Of a stretch of DNA of 64,000 nucleotides, positions 1 through 8,878 are shown piece after piece; the stretch's first letter is position 1; each line of letters begins with the position of its first letter. Below the pieces are notes generated by a model. It searched no databases. It was not told where the DNA came from and saw only the letters and a list, made by a program, of their open reading frames with translations. Position numbers and translations under genes: made by a program. This DNA comes from JBAXTE01 sp037130365 (GTDB taxonomy: Bacteria > Bacteroidota > Bacteroidia > Bacteroidales > WCHB1-69), in the NCBI GenBank assembly GCA_037130365.1, contig JBAXTE010000014.1, positions 28,551-92,550 of the forward strand. Direction: 5' to 3'.

Positions 1-661
1 ATAAACTTTTTTTATTCTTAAGCTCAATATTGTAAATTGGTGTTTTTCTTTGAGTTAGTTTCAGTAAAAATCCAAGGATAATTACAATCGCAGAAGCCAA
101 AATAACAGTATTTAATTGTCCTAAATATTTTAATAGAATAAAACCTGTAATTAGGCCACCAACTACACTTCCTAATGTTTCTAATGCGTATATTCTACCT
201 AATGTTTTTGAAATATTTTGAGCTGATGTTGAAGCAATTTCAGATATCAAAGGAAGCACTCCCCCCATAAAGAAAGTGGGTACAAAAAGAACTATTCCCG
301 CAACAAGATAACCTACAATATTGGGTATCACAGAACCACCATCACTAGCAAATAGTAAATAAATAATTGGGATTCCATATAAAATTGCAAAATAGCTCGC
401 GAATCCTGATATTCCAATATAGATATTTAGAAGAAATAATTGCCGGGAAAAATGAATTTTTGAAATCTTTTTGCTCCAGTAAAAAGCGCCAAAACCAATT
501 CCGGAAAGAAAAGATACTAACACAATGGTAGAAGAAAGGGTTGTAGAACCGATTACTAACGAGAGCAATCGAAACCAAGAAACTTCGAAAATCAAAAATA
601 CAAGCCCAGACAGGAAAATAAATGGGTATATGAAGCGAGGAAAATTGTTCTCATTTTTCAT
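1..661 (-). CDS. Membrane part of a fused MFS/spermidine synthase-like protein, cut by the window edge
   Basis: Reading leftward from the ATG at 661, the frame stays open for 220 codons to the window edge, so the C-terminal part is missing. The translation is a chain of hydrophobic helices. The stretch FMGGVLPLISE, followed by GRIYALETLGSVVGG and a further helix, matches the membrane region of 'fused MFS/spermidine synthase' proteins, where MGATLP and LYALNTLGA motifs sit in the same order. In that family a soluble aminopropyltransferase-like Rossmann domain follows; here it would lie left of position 1, so catalytic activity cannot be judged. The likely location is the inner membrane. The gene is followed on its upstream side by a hairpin-rich gap with no neighbour in the same direction. 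Confidence 0.75.
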   Translation of the reverse strand, partial: MKNENNFPRFIYPFIFLSGLVFLIFEVSWFRLLSLVIGSTTLSSTIVLVSFLSGIGFGAFYWSKKISKIHFSRQLFLLNIYIGISGFASYFAILYGIPIIYLLFASDGGSVIPNIVGYLVAGIVLFVPTFFMGGVLPLISEIASTSAQNISKTLGRIYALETLGSVVGGLITGFILLKYLGQLNTVILASAIVIILGFLLKLTQRKTPIYNIELKNKKSL

Positions 662-1059
662 TGTAAACCGAAATTTTTGGTAGGGCAAAGATAGTTATAC
701 CAATACTTATTTCAAAATAGTCTGGACTATTTGAAATTTAGTATGGTTTAATGCTCGATGCTAATATGAACTATTGATTGTTTTTTGAGTTATTGGACTA
801 AATCATATTAGCATACGGTATTATACCAATTCTATTTATAAAACATTCCAAAGATGTTTTATAAATTAAAATTATTTTCCTCGTTTATCGGATTAATGCC
901 GTTTCTGTTGGAGAAAATTGTACTTCTTTAGCAATTACTGAAAATTAATAAACTTTAGTTCGACCAGCTCACTACATCGCGCTGAGCTATCGCTTGGACT
1001 ATTTTAAAATTCAAATGACCCTGAAAATTATATTTTGCCTGTTTTTTATTGGGTGGGTG
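662..1059. repeat. Gene-free stretch with three inverted repeats
   Basis: I see no credible gene here. Three inverted repeats stand in a row. The first is imperfect, arms of about 22 bases at 700-722 and 725-746, built around ATTTCAAATAGTC. The second is a perfect 12-base pair, ATGCTAATATGA at 758-769 and its complement at 803-814. The third is a perfect 13-base pair, ATTTATAAAACAT at 834-846 and its complement at 854-866. The motif TTGGACTATTTT recurs at 994. This could be the remains of a small non-autonomous element or a structured transcript; the sequence does not decide. Confidence 0.5.
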
Positions 1060-1096
1060 AAAAAAACAAGGAGAGATAAAATATTACCTTTCCTTG
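1060..1096 (-). terminator. Rho-independent terminator of the secreted protein gene
   Basis: On the minus strand CAAGGAAAG and CTCTCCTTG form a 9-bp stem with one wobble pair, followed at once by a run of seven T. It lies 25 bases past the stop codon of the gene that ends at 1121. Confidence 0.7.
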
Positions 1097-1120
1097 CTTA
1101 ATTTTCGTTGAAATAAATCG

Positions 1121-2602
1121 CTATTGTATTTTATATACCTTTAGATTAACTCCAATGTTATAATCTTTATTCTTTTTTCGCATTTTTTCTTGCTCTTTAG
1201 TCTCATTTACTTTCTCCACTGTTATAAATTCGGTATTTGAAAGAGGACGAATAATACTTGACAATGGATAATCGATATCATAATCGTAAGTAGTGTTTGT
1301 TTCAATATTTTCGTTATTTGACACTTTACCTGTTTCTGCAGATATTCTAATGGTAGAATATTTATTGTTGAATAACCCCGTTAGCCCAATAGTCTCATTG
1401 TCGATGGGAGCAGCAAATGTTTGTTTGCCAATACTTTTGCTGTAGATCGAGTAATCAATACTGTTCGACCAAATAATTTCACCACTATCGTTAAAACAAT
1501 ATATCACAGAATTTGTGTAATATAAAATAGTCTTTTCTCCCATTTCGTCTCTTGGATATAACATTGCCTGATATTTGTCGAAAACTAAGTAGTTATTAAT
1601 GCCAATTCGGAAAGAATTATTGATTACATAACCATTCCCATAAACTTTGTCACCTTGGAGGAATGCCGCATTCTTGACTTTTATTGTTCTTTTTTCAGCA
1701 AGTTGGTTGTAAAAGCTTGCATCCAACGTATTCGATCCTTCAAGCTCATCCTTATTTAAAGGCGTTAAAAATAATCGATAATCATAATTTTCGTCATTAC
1801 TTTTATTGCCGTTGATCCATTTTTTTGAAATCCCGAAGAAGAATAGATGAGTAGAGTCAGTCTCAAGCATATTGGATTGTTCTATGGATGCATTTTTAAC
1901 GATTTTTACTGGAATTTGAGCAATTAAATTATCTTTATCAAACGTTAGAATTTTGTCAAAATCAGTTTCACGTTCTTCTGACATTAGGTGGTTTTCTTTT
2001 AATCGAGCATAGAGAATGTTATTGTGGAATTTAATATTGCTAAACATACAATATTTTGGAAAATCAGTATCATCTAATTCTTTTGATGTAATATTCAAGG
2101 TTTCGATGTCAATTTTGTTTATTTTGAACATTTTAGACGTTAAATCAATATAATAAAGGGCATCCTGGTTAATATAAAAGCTAGAAACATAAGCAAAATT
2201 TTTATAATCAATCTCTTTGTTTGTTATAAGACCATCGGCATCTATTTTGATGATATTATAGAAGGGCTTTATTCCAAGGTTTGATGTATTTTCATTAAAT
2301 ACAAAAATGAAATTTCCACTTACTTCCAATACTTGATCGATGGATAATTCTTTATCAACGGTAAGCGTTTTATTCCATTCTAAATTCAGATCATCCTTAA
2401 AATATGAAATTTTCCATTGTGTCTTTTTTTTGTCCTTAAGAGATTCCGCAGATGATAAAAAAATAAAATGATTGCTATTTACTCGCGAAAAAAAGAACGA
2501 ACCATCTTCATCTACAACTATTTTGTTTTCGAAACTTGGTTCAATTTGGCCAAAAATGGGCAAGCTCAATAATAGAGCGATTACAAAAAGTAGTTTTTTC
2601 AT
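1121..2602 (-). CDS. Secreted protein of unknown function
   Basis: The protein has 493 residues. It begins with a signal peptide (MKKLLFVIALLLSLPIFGQ), so it is exported to the periplasm or beyond. No lipobox and no C-terminal sorting domain are seen. The body lacks any motif I recognise. It is rich in short alternating hydrophobic and polar stretches with aromatic residues (for example FIFLSSAESL, LYYIDLTSKMFKINKID, SVIYCFNDSGEIIWSN), a pattern often seen in beta-propellers, so a propeller-like fold is a guess. The last 40 residues are charged. A consensus promoter at 2681-2711 stands about 75 bases upstream and a terminator follows the stop, so the gene appears to be a single transcription unit. 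Confidence 0.75.
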   Translation of the reverse strand: MKKLLFVIALLLSLPIFGQIEPSFENKIVVDEDGSFFFSRVNSNHFIFLSSAESLKDKKKTQWKISYFKDDLNLEWNKTLTVDKELSIDQVLEVSGNFIFVFNENTSNLGIKPFYNIIKIDADGLITNKEIDYKNFAYVSSFYINQDALYYIDLTSKMFKINKIDIETLNITSKELDDTDFPKYCMFSNIKFHNNILYARLKENHLMSEERETDFDKILTFDKDNLIAQIPVKIVKNASIEQSNMLETDSTHLFFFGISKKWINGNKSNDENYDYRLFLTPLNKDELEGSNTLDASFYNQLAEKRTIKVKNAAFLQGDKVYGNGYVINNSFRIGINNYLVFDKYQAMLYPRDEMGEKTILYYTNSVIYCFNDSGEIIWSNSIDYSIYSKSIGKQTFAAPIDNETIGLTGLFNNKYSTIRISAETGKVSNNENIETNTTYDYDIDYPLSSIIRPLSNTEFITVEKVNETKEQEKMRKKNKDYNIGVNLKVYKIQ

Positions 2603-2680
2603 AATGTTTTTATTGTTTAAAGGAATTCAATATCACCCTTTCCATAGTGAGATTTTGATTAAGGATTGCTGTTTAGCTTA

Positions 2681-2711
2681 CAAACTTAATATTTAAAATT
2701 TGAATTTCCAA
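2681..2711 (-). promoter_or_regulatory. Bacteroidota promoter of the secreted protein gene
   Basis: Read on the minus strand, TTG at 2711-2709 is followed after 20 bases by TAAGTTTG (2688-2681), matching the TTG-N19/20-TAnnTTTG consensus known for Bacteroides and Flavobacterium. Transcription would start near 2675. Confidence 0.6.
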
Positions 2712-2840
2712 AAAAGAAGGACAATGTTATACTCTCTGCTATTTTGAAGGGGATAAAGTGTTTCTGACATAATAAATTTTGCTAGAAATTTGCGTTTGAT
2801 TAGATGATCTATTGTTTAAAAGACATTAGTATTTATTATA

Positions 2841-2870
2841 TTGAATAATCTTTTTATGTGGATAGGTTTG
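2841..2870 (+). promoter_or_regulatory. Bacteroidota promoter, exact consensus
   Basis: TTG at 2841-2843, a 19-base spacer and TAGGTTTG at 2863-2870. The start of transcription would be near 2876, just upstream of a small ORF at 2899, which argues that the ORF is transcribed together with the gene at 3102. Confidence 0.6.
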
Positions 2871-2898
2871 GGGATGTTGTTTTAAAATAAAAAACATA

Positions 2899-3090
2899 AT
2901 GATGTTTGAAAGCTCTATAAAGGAAGAGCATTGCATAGTAAAGCAACGGAAAACAATATATATTGGAGTTGATTTTGGAGGTGAAGTGAATGACTTCTTT
3001 CAAAATATTTGGAAATTGTCAAAAAATAAAATAAGTTTGCCAAACAATTACCAAATTGTAAGCTGTGAAAAATTGAAATACACTAAATAA
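2899..3090 (+). CDS. Possible 63-residue protein of unknown function
   Basis: A short ORF starting with two consecutive ATG codons about 23 bases after the predicted transcription start of an exact-consensus promoter. The product is soluble and mixed in charge (it contains YIGVDFGGEVNDFFQNIWKL) and shows no signal peptide or known motif. It ends 11 bases before the next gene, so the two would be cotranscribed. If it is not translated, the gene at 3102 would carry an unusually long leader of about 225 bases. I cannot exclude that the ORF is chance. Confidence 0.4.
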   Translation: MMFESSIKEEHCIVKQRKTIYIGVDFGGEVNDFFQNIWKLSKNKISLPNNYQIVSCEKLKYTK

Positions 3091-3101
3091 ACAAAATTAC
3101 C

Positions 3102-3728
3102 ATGAAAATCACAAAGCTATTACTTATCGTATCAATTGCTTGCTTCCTTAGTATCAATGCAAATGCACAAAAAAAGAAAAAGAATGTCGATACCGTTGGG
3201 GTATTTTGTAACATGGAAGATGAAATTATCTACATGTTTGGTGACGTAAGTATGTTGAAAGAAGATGTTTCTTATTACGATACAAAAAACGAATGGACTC
3301 AAATACGGCAAAAAAAAATTAAATGGATGTTTATTGGTAATCGGGCTTTTGTATGTTACCCGCTAAAAGAAAACGGAAATGGTCTTAGACTAATGGAGAT
3401 TTTGGCAGTAAACAATAAATATATTCTTTTGCAATATTGGTGGGATTGGTATTATTTCTATGTAATTAACATCTCTGGTAATGTAGTAGAACCAAAGATT
3501 AAAGTATATAACAGTCAAGGAACCTTTGGTGCAGGAAAAAACAATGAAAAGGTCATGGAATTGTTAAAGGATTATTTTGGAAATTGTCCAGAATTGATGA
3601 AAGCCATGAAGAAAAATTACGATTCCAATCAAATGTTGTCAACCGATATTGTTAACATTCAATGTGAAGAAGATATCGTACCTATCAAGAGTATTCTTGA
3701 AATGTTGAATAAGAAAGGTTGGTATTAA
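3102..3728 (+). CDS. Secreted protein of unknown function
   Basis: A protein of 208 residues with a clear signal peptide of about 22 residues ending NANAQ, then a lysine run (KKKKN). The mature part is rich in Trp, Tyr and Lys, with the striking stretch YWWDWYYFYVINISGNV around residues 118-134, which reads like edge strands of a beta sheet. No family is recognised. It lies behind the small ORF at 2899 under the same promoter and is followed by a strong bidirectional terminator, so it closes a short unit. Confidence 0.7.
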   Translation: MKITKLLLIVSIACFLSINANAQKKKKNVDTVGVFCNMEDEIIYMFGDVSMLKEDVSYYDTKNEWTQIRQKKIKWMFIGNRAFVCYPLKENGNGLRLMEILAVNNKYILLQYWWDWYYFYVINISGNVVEPKIKVYNSQGTFGAGKNNEKVMELLKDYFGNCPELMKAMKKNYDSNQMLSTDIVNIQCEEDIVPIKSILEMLNKKGWY

Positions 3729-3899
3729 TAAAAATGGTTGTCCTTGACTTTGATTTGCAAAAATTACACCTATCCATTGGACTATTTTGAAATATTGGTT
3801 TAACCTAGAATATGCAGTTTCATCCTCGAAAATGAGTGTTCTATCAAAAAAACAGCCTAGGATTTTAAAGTTAAGATCGAAAAAGAGATTTAATGGATA

Positions 3900-3940
3900 A
3901 AAAGAATGGTATTTATTTTCCTAATAAATACCATTCTTTT
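3900..3940. terminator. Strong bidirectional terminator between convergent genes
   Basis: A perfect 18-bp inverted repeat (3900-3917 and 3923-3940) with a 5-base loop. Both arms are A/T at their outer ends (AAAAGAATGG... / ...CCATTCTTTT), so it serves both strands. It ends the rightward gene at 3728 and the leftward gene at 4105. The rest of 3729-4104 holds no gene; a copy of TTGGACTATTTTGAAAT lies at 3777-3793. Confidence 0.85.
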
Positions 3941-4104
3941 ATTTTTGCTTATACCTTTTTGAGATCAAACTATACAGAAAAAGGTTCTGCTGTAGAGTAA
4001 CCTTATAGAAATTAGCTTGTCGGATGTCAAAAATGACTAATCAATCGGCTATTTTATAATAACTCATTGATGTTTTTTAGAATCCTTTTGCCTTAATAAT
4101 TGAT

Positions 4105-5715
4105 TTAATAAAGCTTGTTTCGTTGTTCAATCAATCGGTCGTCGGAGATATAATCGTCGTATTCCATTTGTTTATCAATCATACCTTTAGGACCTATTTC
4201 GATTACTCTGTTACACACTGTTTGGATGAATTCGTGGTCATGGGATGACATTAAAACAATTCCTTTAAATTTTATCAATGTATTATTAAATGCCTGAATA
4301 GACTCTAAATCGAGGTGGTTAGTAGGAGTGTCGAGCATCATCACATTTGCATTTCGAATCATCATTCTAGAAATCATGCAACGAACTTTTTCGCCTCCAG
4401 AAAGGACATTTGCTTTTTTGTAAATTTCTTCACCAGAGAACAGCATTTTTCCTAAAAATCCTCTTAAGTATAATTCAGTTGTATCGTTAGAGAATTGTCC
4501 TAACCAGTCAGTTAATGGAATTGGTTCAACAAACAATGTTTCATATTCGAGTGGGAGGTAAGCTTTAGTTATAGTTTGTCCCCATTCGTACGAACCATGA
4601 TCTGGTTCAATGTGTCCTTTTAGTATTTCAAACAACTGAGTCATTGCTCGCGAATCCCTTGATAAGAATATGATTTTATCGTTTTTTTGAATAGTGAAAT
4701 TCATATTTGAGAAAAGAAGTTTCCCGTCCATGCTTTTACTCATGTTCTTCACTTCTAAAATATTGTTTCCTGGGTCACGATCGGGTGTAAAAACAATGCC
4801 TGGATATTTACGAGTAGAAGGCTTGATCTCTTCAAAATTAAGCTTTTCAATCATTTTCTTGCGACTGGTAGTTTGTTTCGATTTCGATGCATTTGCACTA
4901 AATCGAGCAATAAATTCTTGAAGTTCTTTTTTCTTTTCCTCAGCCTTTTTGTTTTGCATTTGCATCTGTTTCAAGGCCAACTGACTCGATTCATACCAGA
5001 ATGAATAGTTGCCAGGGAACTGTTGGATTTTGCTAAAGTCGATATCTACAATGTGAGTACAAATTGAATCTAAAAAGTGCCTGTCGTGCGATACAACCAA
5101 CACGGTGTTATCAAAATTGGTGAGATAGTTCTCTAGCCAAGTAACTGTTTCTAAATCTAAATCGTTGGTGGGCTCATCGAGCAAAAGGTTATCTGGTTTA
5201 CCAAATAGCGCTTGAGCTAAAAGGACTTTTACCTTCTCTTTTCCACTCAGTTCACGCATCATTTTTTGGTGATGTTCTTCTTTAATTCCCAAGCCACTTA
5301 AAAGGATTGCAGCTGCACTTTCGGCATTCCAGCCATCCATTTCGGCAAATTGTTCTTCGAGTTCCGATGCTTTAATTCCGTCTGCTTCAGTAAAATCTTC
5401 TTTAGCATAAATATCATCTTTTTCTCGCATGATTCTCCAAAGATCAGAGTGTCCCATTAAAACAGTCTCTAGGACCAAGCAATCGTCGAACTCAAAGTGA
5501 TTTTGTTTTAGCACAGAAAGTCGTTCGCCAGTACCAAATGATACCACTCCTTTTGTGTTTTCAACTTCTCCATAAAGCACTTTTAAAAAAGTAGACTTCC
5601 CAGCACCATTAGCACCGATGATTCCATAACAATTGCCAGGCAAAAACTTCATGTTTACTTCCTGAAATAAAATTCGCTTTCCAAATTGAACGCTGAGATC
5701 CGAAACTATGATCAT
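4105..5715 (-). CDS. ABC-F family ATPase (ribosome-associated type)
   Basis: A soluble ATPase of 536 residues with two ABC nucleotide-binding domains and no membrane segment, as in the ABC-F family, whose members act on the ribosome. Domain 1 is intact: Walker A GANGAGKST at residues 34-42, signature LSGKEK near 156, Walker B LLLDEPTNDLD at 176-186, then SHDRHF. A charged linker (about 245-300) follows. Domain 2 is odd: the Walker A position reads LSRDSRAMTQ (about 351-360), without the GxxGxGK loop, although LSGGEK (438-443) is kept. The Walker B region reads LDTPTNHLD, with Thr463 where the catalytic glutamate is expected. Related Bacteroidota proteins, as I recall them, share this degeneracy, so it is probably a subfamily trait. 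Which ABC-F subgroup it belongs to (YbiT-like is the best guess) is uncertain. Confidence 0.88.
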   Translation of the reverse strand: MIIVSDLSVQFGKRILFQEVNMKFLPGNCYGIIGANGAGKSTFLKVLYGEVENTKGVVSFGTGERLSVLKQNHFEFDDCLVLETVLMGHSDLWRIMREKDDIYAKEDFTEADGIKASELEEQFAEMDGWNAESAAAILLSGLGIKEEHHQKMMRELSGKEKVKVLLAQALFGKPDNLLLDEPTNDLDLETVTWLENYLTNFDNTVLVVSHDRHFLDSICTHIVDIDFSKIQQFPGNYSFWYESSQLALKQMQMQNKKAEEKKKELQEFIARFSANASKSKQTTSRKKMIEKLNFEEIKPSTRKYPGIVFTPDRDPGNNILEVKNMSKSMDGKLLFSNMNFTIQKNDKIIFLSRDSRAMTQLFEILKGHIEPDHGSYEWGQTITKAYLPLEYETLFVEPIPLTDWLGQFSNDTTELYLRGFLGKMLFSGEEIYKKANVLSGGEKVRCMISRMMIRNANVMMLDTPTNHLDLESIQAFNNTLIKFKGIVLMSSHDHEFIQTVCNRVIEIGPKGMIDKQMEYDDYISDDRLIEQRNKLY

Positions 5716-5819
5716 TTATTTATGTTTTTTTTTAATATTAACTATTTAATAGGTAAATGGTACAAGGTGCAGGGTGCAAGATACATGGCATTTTCCAACT
5801 TTCCTTTTTAGAACTTTCG

Positions 5820-5893
5820 ACTTTATGGACTTTACGAGCTTTATAACTTTATAGACTTTATGGACTTTATAACTTTATAGACTTTATAGACTT
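5820..5893. repeat. Short tandem repeat of an ACTTTATAGACTTTATGG type unit
   Basis: Imperfect tandem copies of ACTTTATAG and ACTTTATGG run from about 5820 to 5893. They overlap the stop codon of rimO, whose last codons are made of repeat sequence. A phrase-like stretch (ACAAGGTGCAGGGTGCAAG) lies just left, at about 5762. Confidence 0.7.
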
Positions 5894-7185
5894 TCAACTA
5901 ATATCCCTTCAAGGTCAAAGAAATTGGCTGATTCTATTTTAACTGGATAAAATTCACCAATTATAAGTTCTTTTTCTGAATTAATAATTACTTCGTTATC
6001 CACATCTGGAGAGTCAAATTCGGTTCTTCCGTAATAAAATCCATCTTCTTCACGATCGATGATTACGTTGTAAATTTTTCCAATTTTAGATTCATTAATG
6101 GCTAACGAAATATCCTGTTGAAGTTCCATGATTTCGCTCAACCGTTGCTCTTTAACATTAGAAGAAACATTGTCGTCGAGCTCAGCAGCTGGTGTGTTTT
6201 CCTCTTCGGAATATGTGAAAACGCCCAAACGTTCGAATTTACATTTCTGAACAAACTCTTTTAACTCTGCAAATTGAGCATCCGTTTCACCTGGATATCC
6301 TACAATAAGTGTGGTGCGAATGGCAATTTCAGGTATTTCGTTTCGAAGTTTTTCTATCAGTTTATATGTAGATTCTTGCGTGTGCGCACGTTGCATCGAG
6401 TCTAAAAGTACATCGTTAATGTGTTGAAATGGAATATCGATATATTTACAAATATTGGCATGTTTTTTCATCACCTCAATTACATCCATCGGAAAATTAG
6501 CTGGATAGGCATAATGTAGGCGAATCCATTTAATTCCATTAATAATTGCAAGTTTGTCGAGAAGTTCTGCCAAAGCTCTTTTTTTGTATAGATCAACTCC
6601 ATACATGGTAAGATCCTGAGCAATAAGAATAAGCTCTTTAACACCTGATTTGGCAAGAGTTTCAACTTCTTCCACTAACGATTCCATGGTTCGCGAAATA
6701 TGTTTTCCTCGAATTAATGGAATTGCACAAAATGAGCAACTGCGATCGCAACCTTCAGAAATCTTTAAATAAGCGTAATGTGGGGGATTACTCAACGTGC
6801 GTTCACCAATTAGCGAAGTACGATATTCGGCACCTAAATCTGCTATAATTTTCGCCATTTCATTTACACCGTACCAACCGTCGATTCCTTTGATTTCGTT
6901 AGATAAATCATCTTTATAGCGCTCAATCAAACAACCCATTACATATAGTTTGTCTATTTTTTTACGCTTTTTAAGGTCTTTATAAAGTAAAATGGTATCG
7001 ATGGATTCTTCTTTGGCATCGTTGATAAATCCACAAGTATTAATAATTACAATGTTTCCGTTGTTAAATCCATGTTCCGATTGAATATTCATACGGTTTA
7101 GCTGTCCTGCAATCACTTCCGAATCGACATTGTTCTTAGAACATCCTAACGTAACAATATTAATTTGAGGTATTTTTGTCTTCAC
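5884..7185 (-). CDS. rimO: Ribosomal protein S12 methylthiotransferase RimO
   Basis: A radical-SAM methylthiotransferase of 433 residues that adds a methylthio group to an aspartate of ribosomal protein S12. The N-terminal MTTase domain carries Cys15 (LGCSKNNVDSE), Cys51 and Cys85, ligands of one 4Fe-4S cluster. The radical-SAM motif CDRSCSFC has Cys146, Cys150 and Cys153 for the second cluster. A TRAM domain forms the last 70 residues. The LGCSKNNVDSE start is typical of RimO rather than MiaB. The start codon is GTG; a TAnnTTTG box 15 bases upstream leaves only a very short leader and supports this start. The ABC-F gene follows in the same direction after 168 bases of repeat sequence. Confidence 0.95.
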   Translation of the reverse strand: MKTKIPQINIVTLGCSKNNVDSEVIAGQLNRMNIQSEHGFNNGNIVIINTCGFINDAKEESIDTILLYKDLKKRKKIDKLYVMGCLIERYKDDLSNEIKGIDGWYGVNEMAKIIADLGAEYRTSLIGERTLSNPPHYAYLKISEGCDRSCSFCAIPLIRGKHISRTMESLVEEVETLAKSGVKELILIAQDLTMYGVDLYKKRALAELLDKLAIINGIKWIRLHYAYPANFPMDVIEVMKKHANICKYIDIPFQHINDVLLDSMQRAHTQESTYKLIEKLRNEIPEIAIRTTLIVGYPGETDAQFAELKEFVQKCKFERLGVFTYSEEENTPAAELDDNVSSNVKEQRLSEIMELQQDISLAINESKIGKIYNVIIDREEDGFYYGRTEFDSPDVDNEVIINSEKELIIGEFYPVKIESANFFDLEGILVESL

Positions 7186-7199
7186 GCAATCTTTTTTTG

Positions 7200-7207
7200 C
7201 AAAAGTA
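7200..7207 (-). promoter_or_regulatory. -7 element of the rimO promoter
   Basis: TACTTTTG on the minus strand fits TAnnTTTG. Transcription would start about 8 bases before the GTG of rimO. No TTG is seen at the expected -33 distance. Confidence 0.45.
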
Positions 7208-7239
7208 CGAAAAATAGGTGGAATTTGGGTATCTTCCTA

Positions 7240-7269
7240 TTGTTATAATCAAACATTGCTATATATTTG
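7240..7269 (+). promoter_or_regulatory. Bacteroidota promoter of the TPR gene
   Basis: TTG at 7240-7242, a 19-base spacer and TATATTTG at 7262-7269, an exact match to the consensus. The leader before the ATG at 7325 would be about 50 bases. Confidence 0.65.
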
Positions 7270-7324
7270 TAACCATCTTAAACCATTAAGAACAATACTC
7301 TACAAAAGATAACCAATTACACGT

Positions 7325-8878
7325 ATGAAAAAAAGAATTTTAATTTTATCAATTATTTTAATATTTAGATTATTTAGCTTTGGACAAACGGCAGACGATT
7401 TTGTGAAAAGCGGAATGGTTAAATATGAAAAAAAGGATTACTCTGGTGCAATAATAGACTATAATAAAGCTATTAAGAAAAACCCATACAATTCAAAAGC
7501 ATTTTTTAACCGTGGCAATGCAAAAGCCGATTTGCAAGATATTGATGGAGCAATAGATGACTTCAATAAAGCATTAGAAATAAATCCTATTGACGAAAAT
7601 ATATTAATAAATAGAGCAAATGTAAAAGCGGATATGGAAGATTATAAAGGAGCAATTATTGACCTAAACAGAGCTCTTAGCATAAACCCATATAATGAAT
7701 TGATTTATCTTGGAAAAATTATTCCATTAGTGCGGTTAAATATGATAGATGCTGCTATAAAAAGTGCAAACAAAGCATTAGAATTAAATCCTAAAAATGC
7801 AAAAGTGTATTTATTTCGTGGGTATTTGTATATTAATATCCGTTACTTTCAGCTAGCCATTGAAAATTTAGAAAAAGCAATAGAAATAAATCCGAATTAT
7901 GAAGAAGCTTATTGTAGCTTAGGAGTATTAAAATATAGGGAAAATAAGTATTTGGAGTCTATCACTTATCTAGATAATCTAGATAAAGCAATTGCCATAA
8001 ATTCCAATTATTTGCAGTCATATATTTATAAGGCAAAGTCGAAAATGTTATTATCTGATTCTAAAGGAGCTATAGATGTTATAGACAAAGCAATTGAAAT
8101 TGATCCAAATTTCATGGAATTTTATCTTACAAAAGCTAACGTATTTGAACGTTTAGGCGATTACGAAAGTGCGAAAAAAGTCTTTGACAAAGCAATTGAC
8201 ATTAATCCCAAAAATTCAGATATGTATGTTCAAAGAGGCTTTTTAATACTGAACCAATTCAACAACTTTACTGGTGGAATAAAAGACTATAGTCGAGCCA
8301 TAAAAATTAATCCTAGAAAAGCTGAATATTATGAAAAAAGAGGAATAGCAAAGTTTATGATTTTTAAATATAAAAAGGCTTTATCTGATTTCAATAAGGT
8401 TATAGAACTTGATGAAAATGCTTTGAATGCTTATTATTATCGGGCCCAAATAAATAATGAAATTGGAAATTATCAAGGAGCGATTAAGGATGTCAATTAT
8501 TTGATTCAGCAAAAAATGTTTAGAGCCAATAATTCAACAATGGGTCTTTATGTTTGTCGAGGAATTGCAAAATTAAATTTAATGAATTATGATGAAGCAA
8601 TTGCTGACTTTAACATAGATATTCAAATCAATCCGCTTAATTTTGTTGCATATCGATATAGAGGAGATTCAAAGGCTGGTCTTAAGAATTTTAATGAAGC
8701 AATAGCTGATTATAATAAAGCAATAGAATTAAATCCAAACTATTCTTATTCTTACGAAGTAAGAGGTCGTGCTAAATTGAGACTAGGACTACAAAAAGAT
8801 GGGTTACTAGATTTAAGTAAAGCTAAAGAATTAAAAGAAAATGGAATAGAGAATCTTATTAAGAAACATTATAAATAG
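7325..8878 (+). CDS. Exported tetratricopeptide-repeat protein
   Basis: A protein of 517 residues with a signal peptide (about 1-20, ending FSFGQ) followed by tandem TPR units of about 34 residues that fill the rest of the chain. The repeated features are GAI-D-(F/Y)-NKAI-(E/K)-INP and Y-RG-AK, for example GAIDDFNKALEINP and EAIADYNKAIELNP. About a dozen units can be counted. TPR arrays are protein-binding scaffolds, and exported ones in Bacteroidota usually face the periplasm. No enzymatic domain or C-terminal sorting signal is present. One unit near residues 205-215 holds a small insertion (ITYLDNLDKAI). It is a single gene behind an exact-consensus promoter; its partner is unknown. Confidence 0.85.
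   Translation: MKKRILILSIILIFRLFSFGQTADDFVKSGMVKYEKKDYSGAIIDYNKAIKKNPYNSKAFFNRGNAKADLQDIDGAIDDFNKALEINPIDENILINRANVKADMEDYKGAIIDLNRALSINPYNELIYLGKIIPLVRLNMIDAAIKSANKALELNPKNAKVYLFRGYLYINIRYFQLAIENLEKAIEINPNYEEAYCSLGVLKYRENKYLESITYLDNLDKAIAINSNYLQSYIYKAKSKMLLSDSKGAIDVIDKAIEIDPNFMEFYLTKANVFERLGDYESAKKVFDKAIDINPKNSDMYVQRGFLILNQFNNFTGGIKDYSRAIKINPRKAEYYEKRGIAKFMIFKYKKALSDFNKVIELDENALNAYYYRAQINNEIGNYQGAIKDVNYLIQQKMFRANNSTMGLYVCRGIAKLNLMNYDEAIADFNIDIQINPLNFVAYRYRGDSKAGLKNFNEAIADYNKAIELNPNYSYSYEVRGRAKLRLGLQKDGLLDLSKAKELKENGIENLIKKHYK

Noticed and set aside
345..578. Open frame of 77 codons on the minus strand
   Set aside because: It is out of frame with the membrane spermidine-synthase-like gene that covers 1-661 and has clear family motifs.
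7325..8878. Possible DNA-level tandem repeat
   Set aside because: The periodicity is at protein level (TPR units); the underlying DNA has diverged as in any TPR gene.
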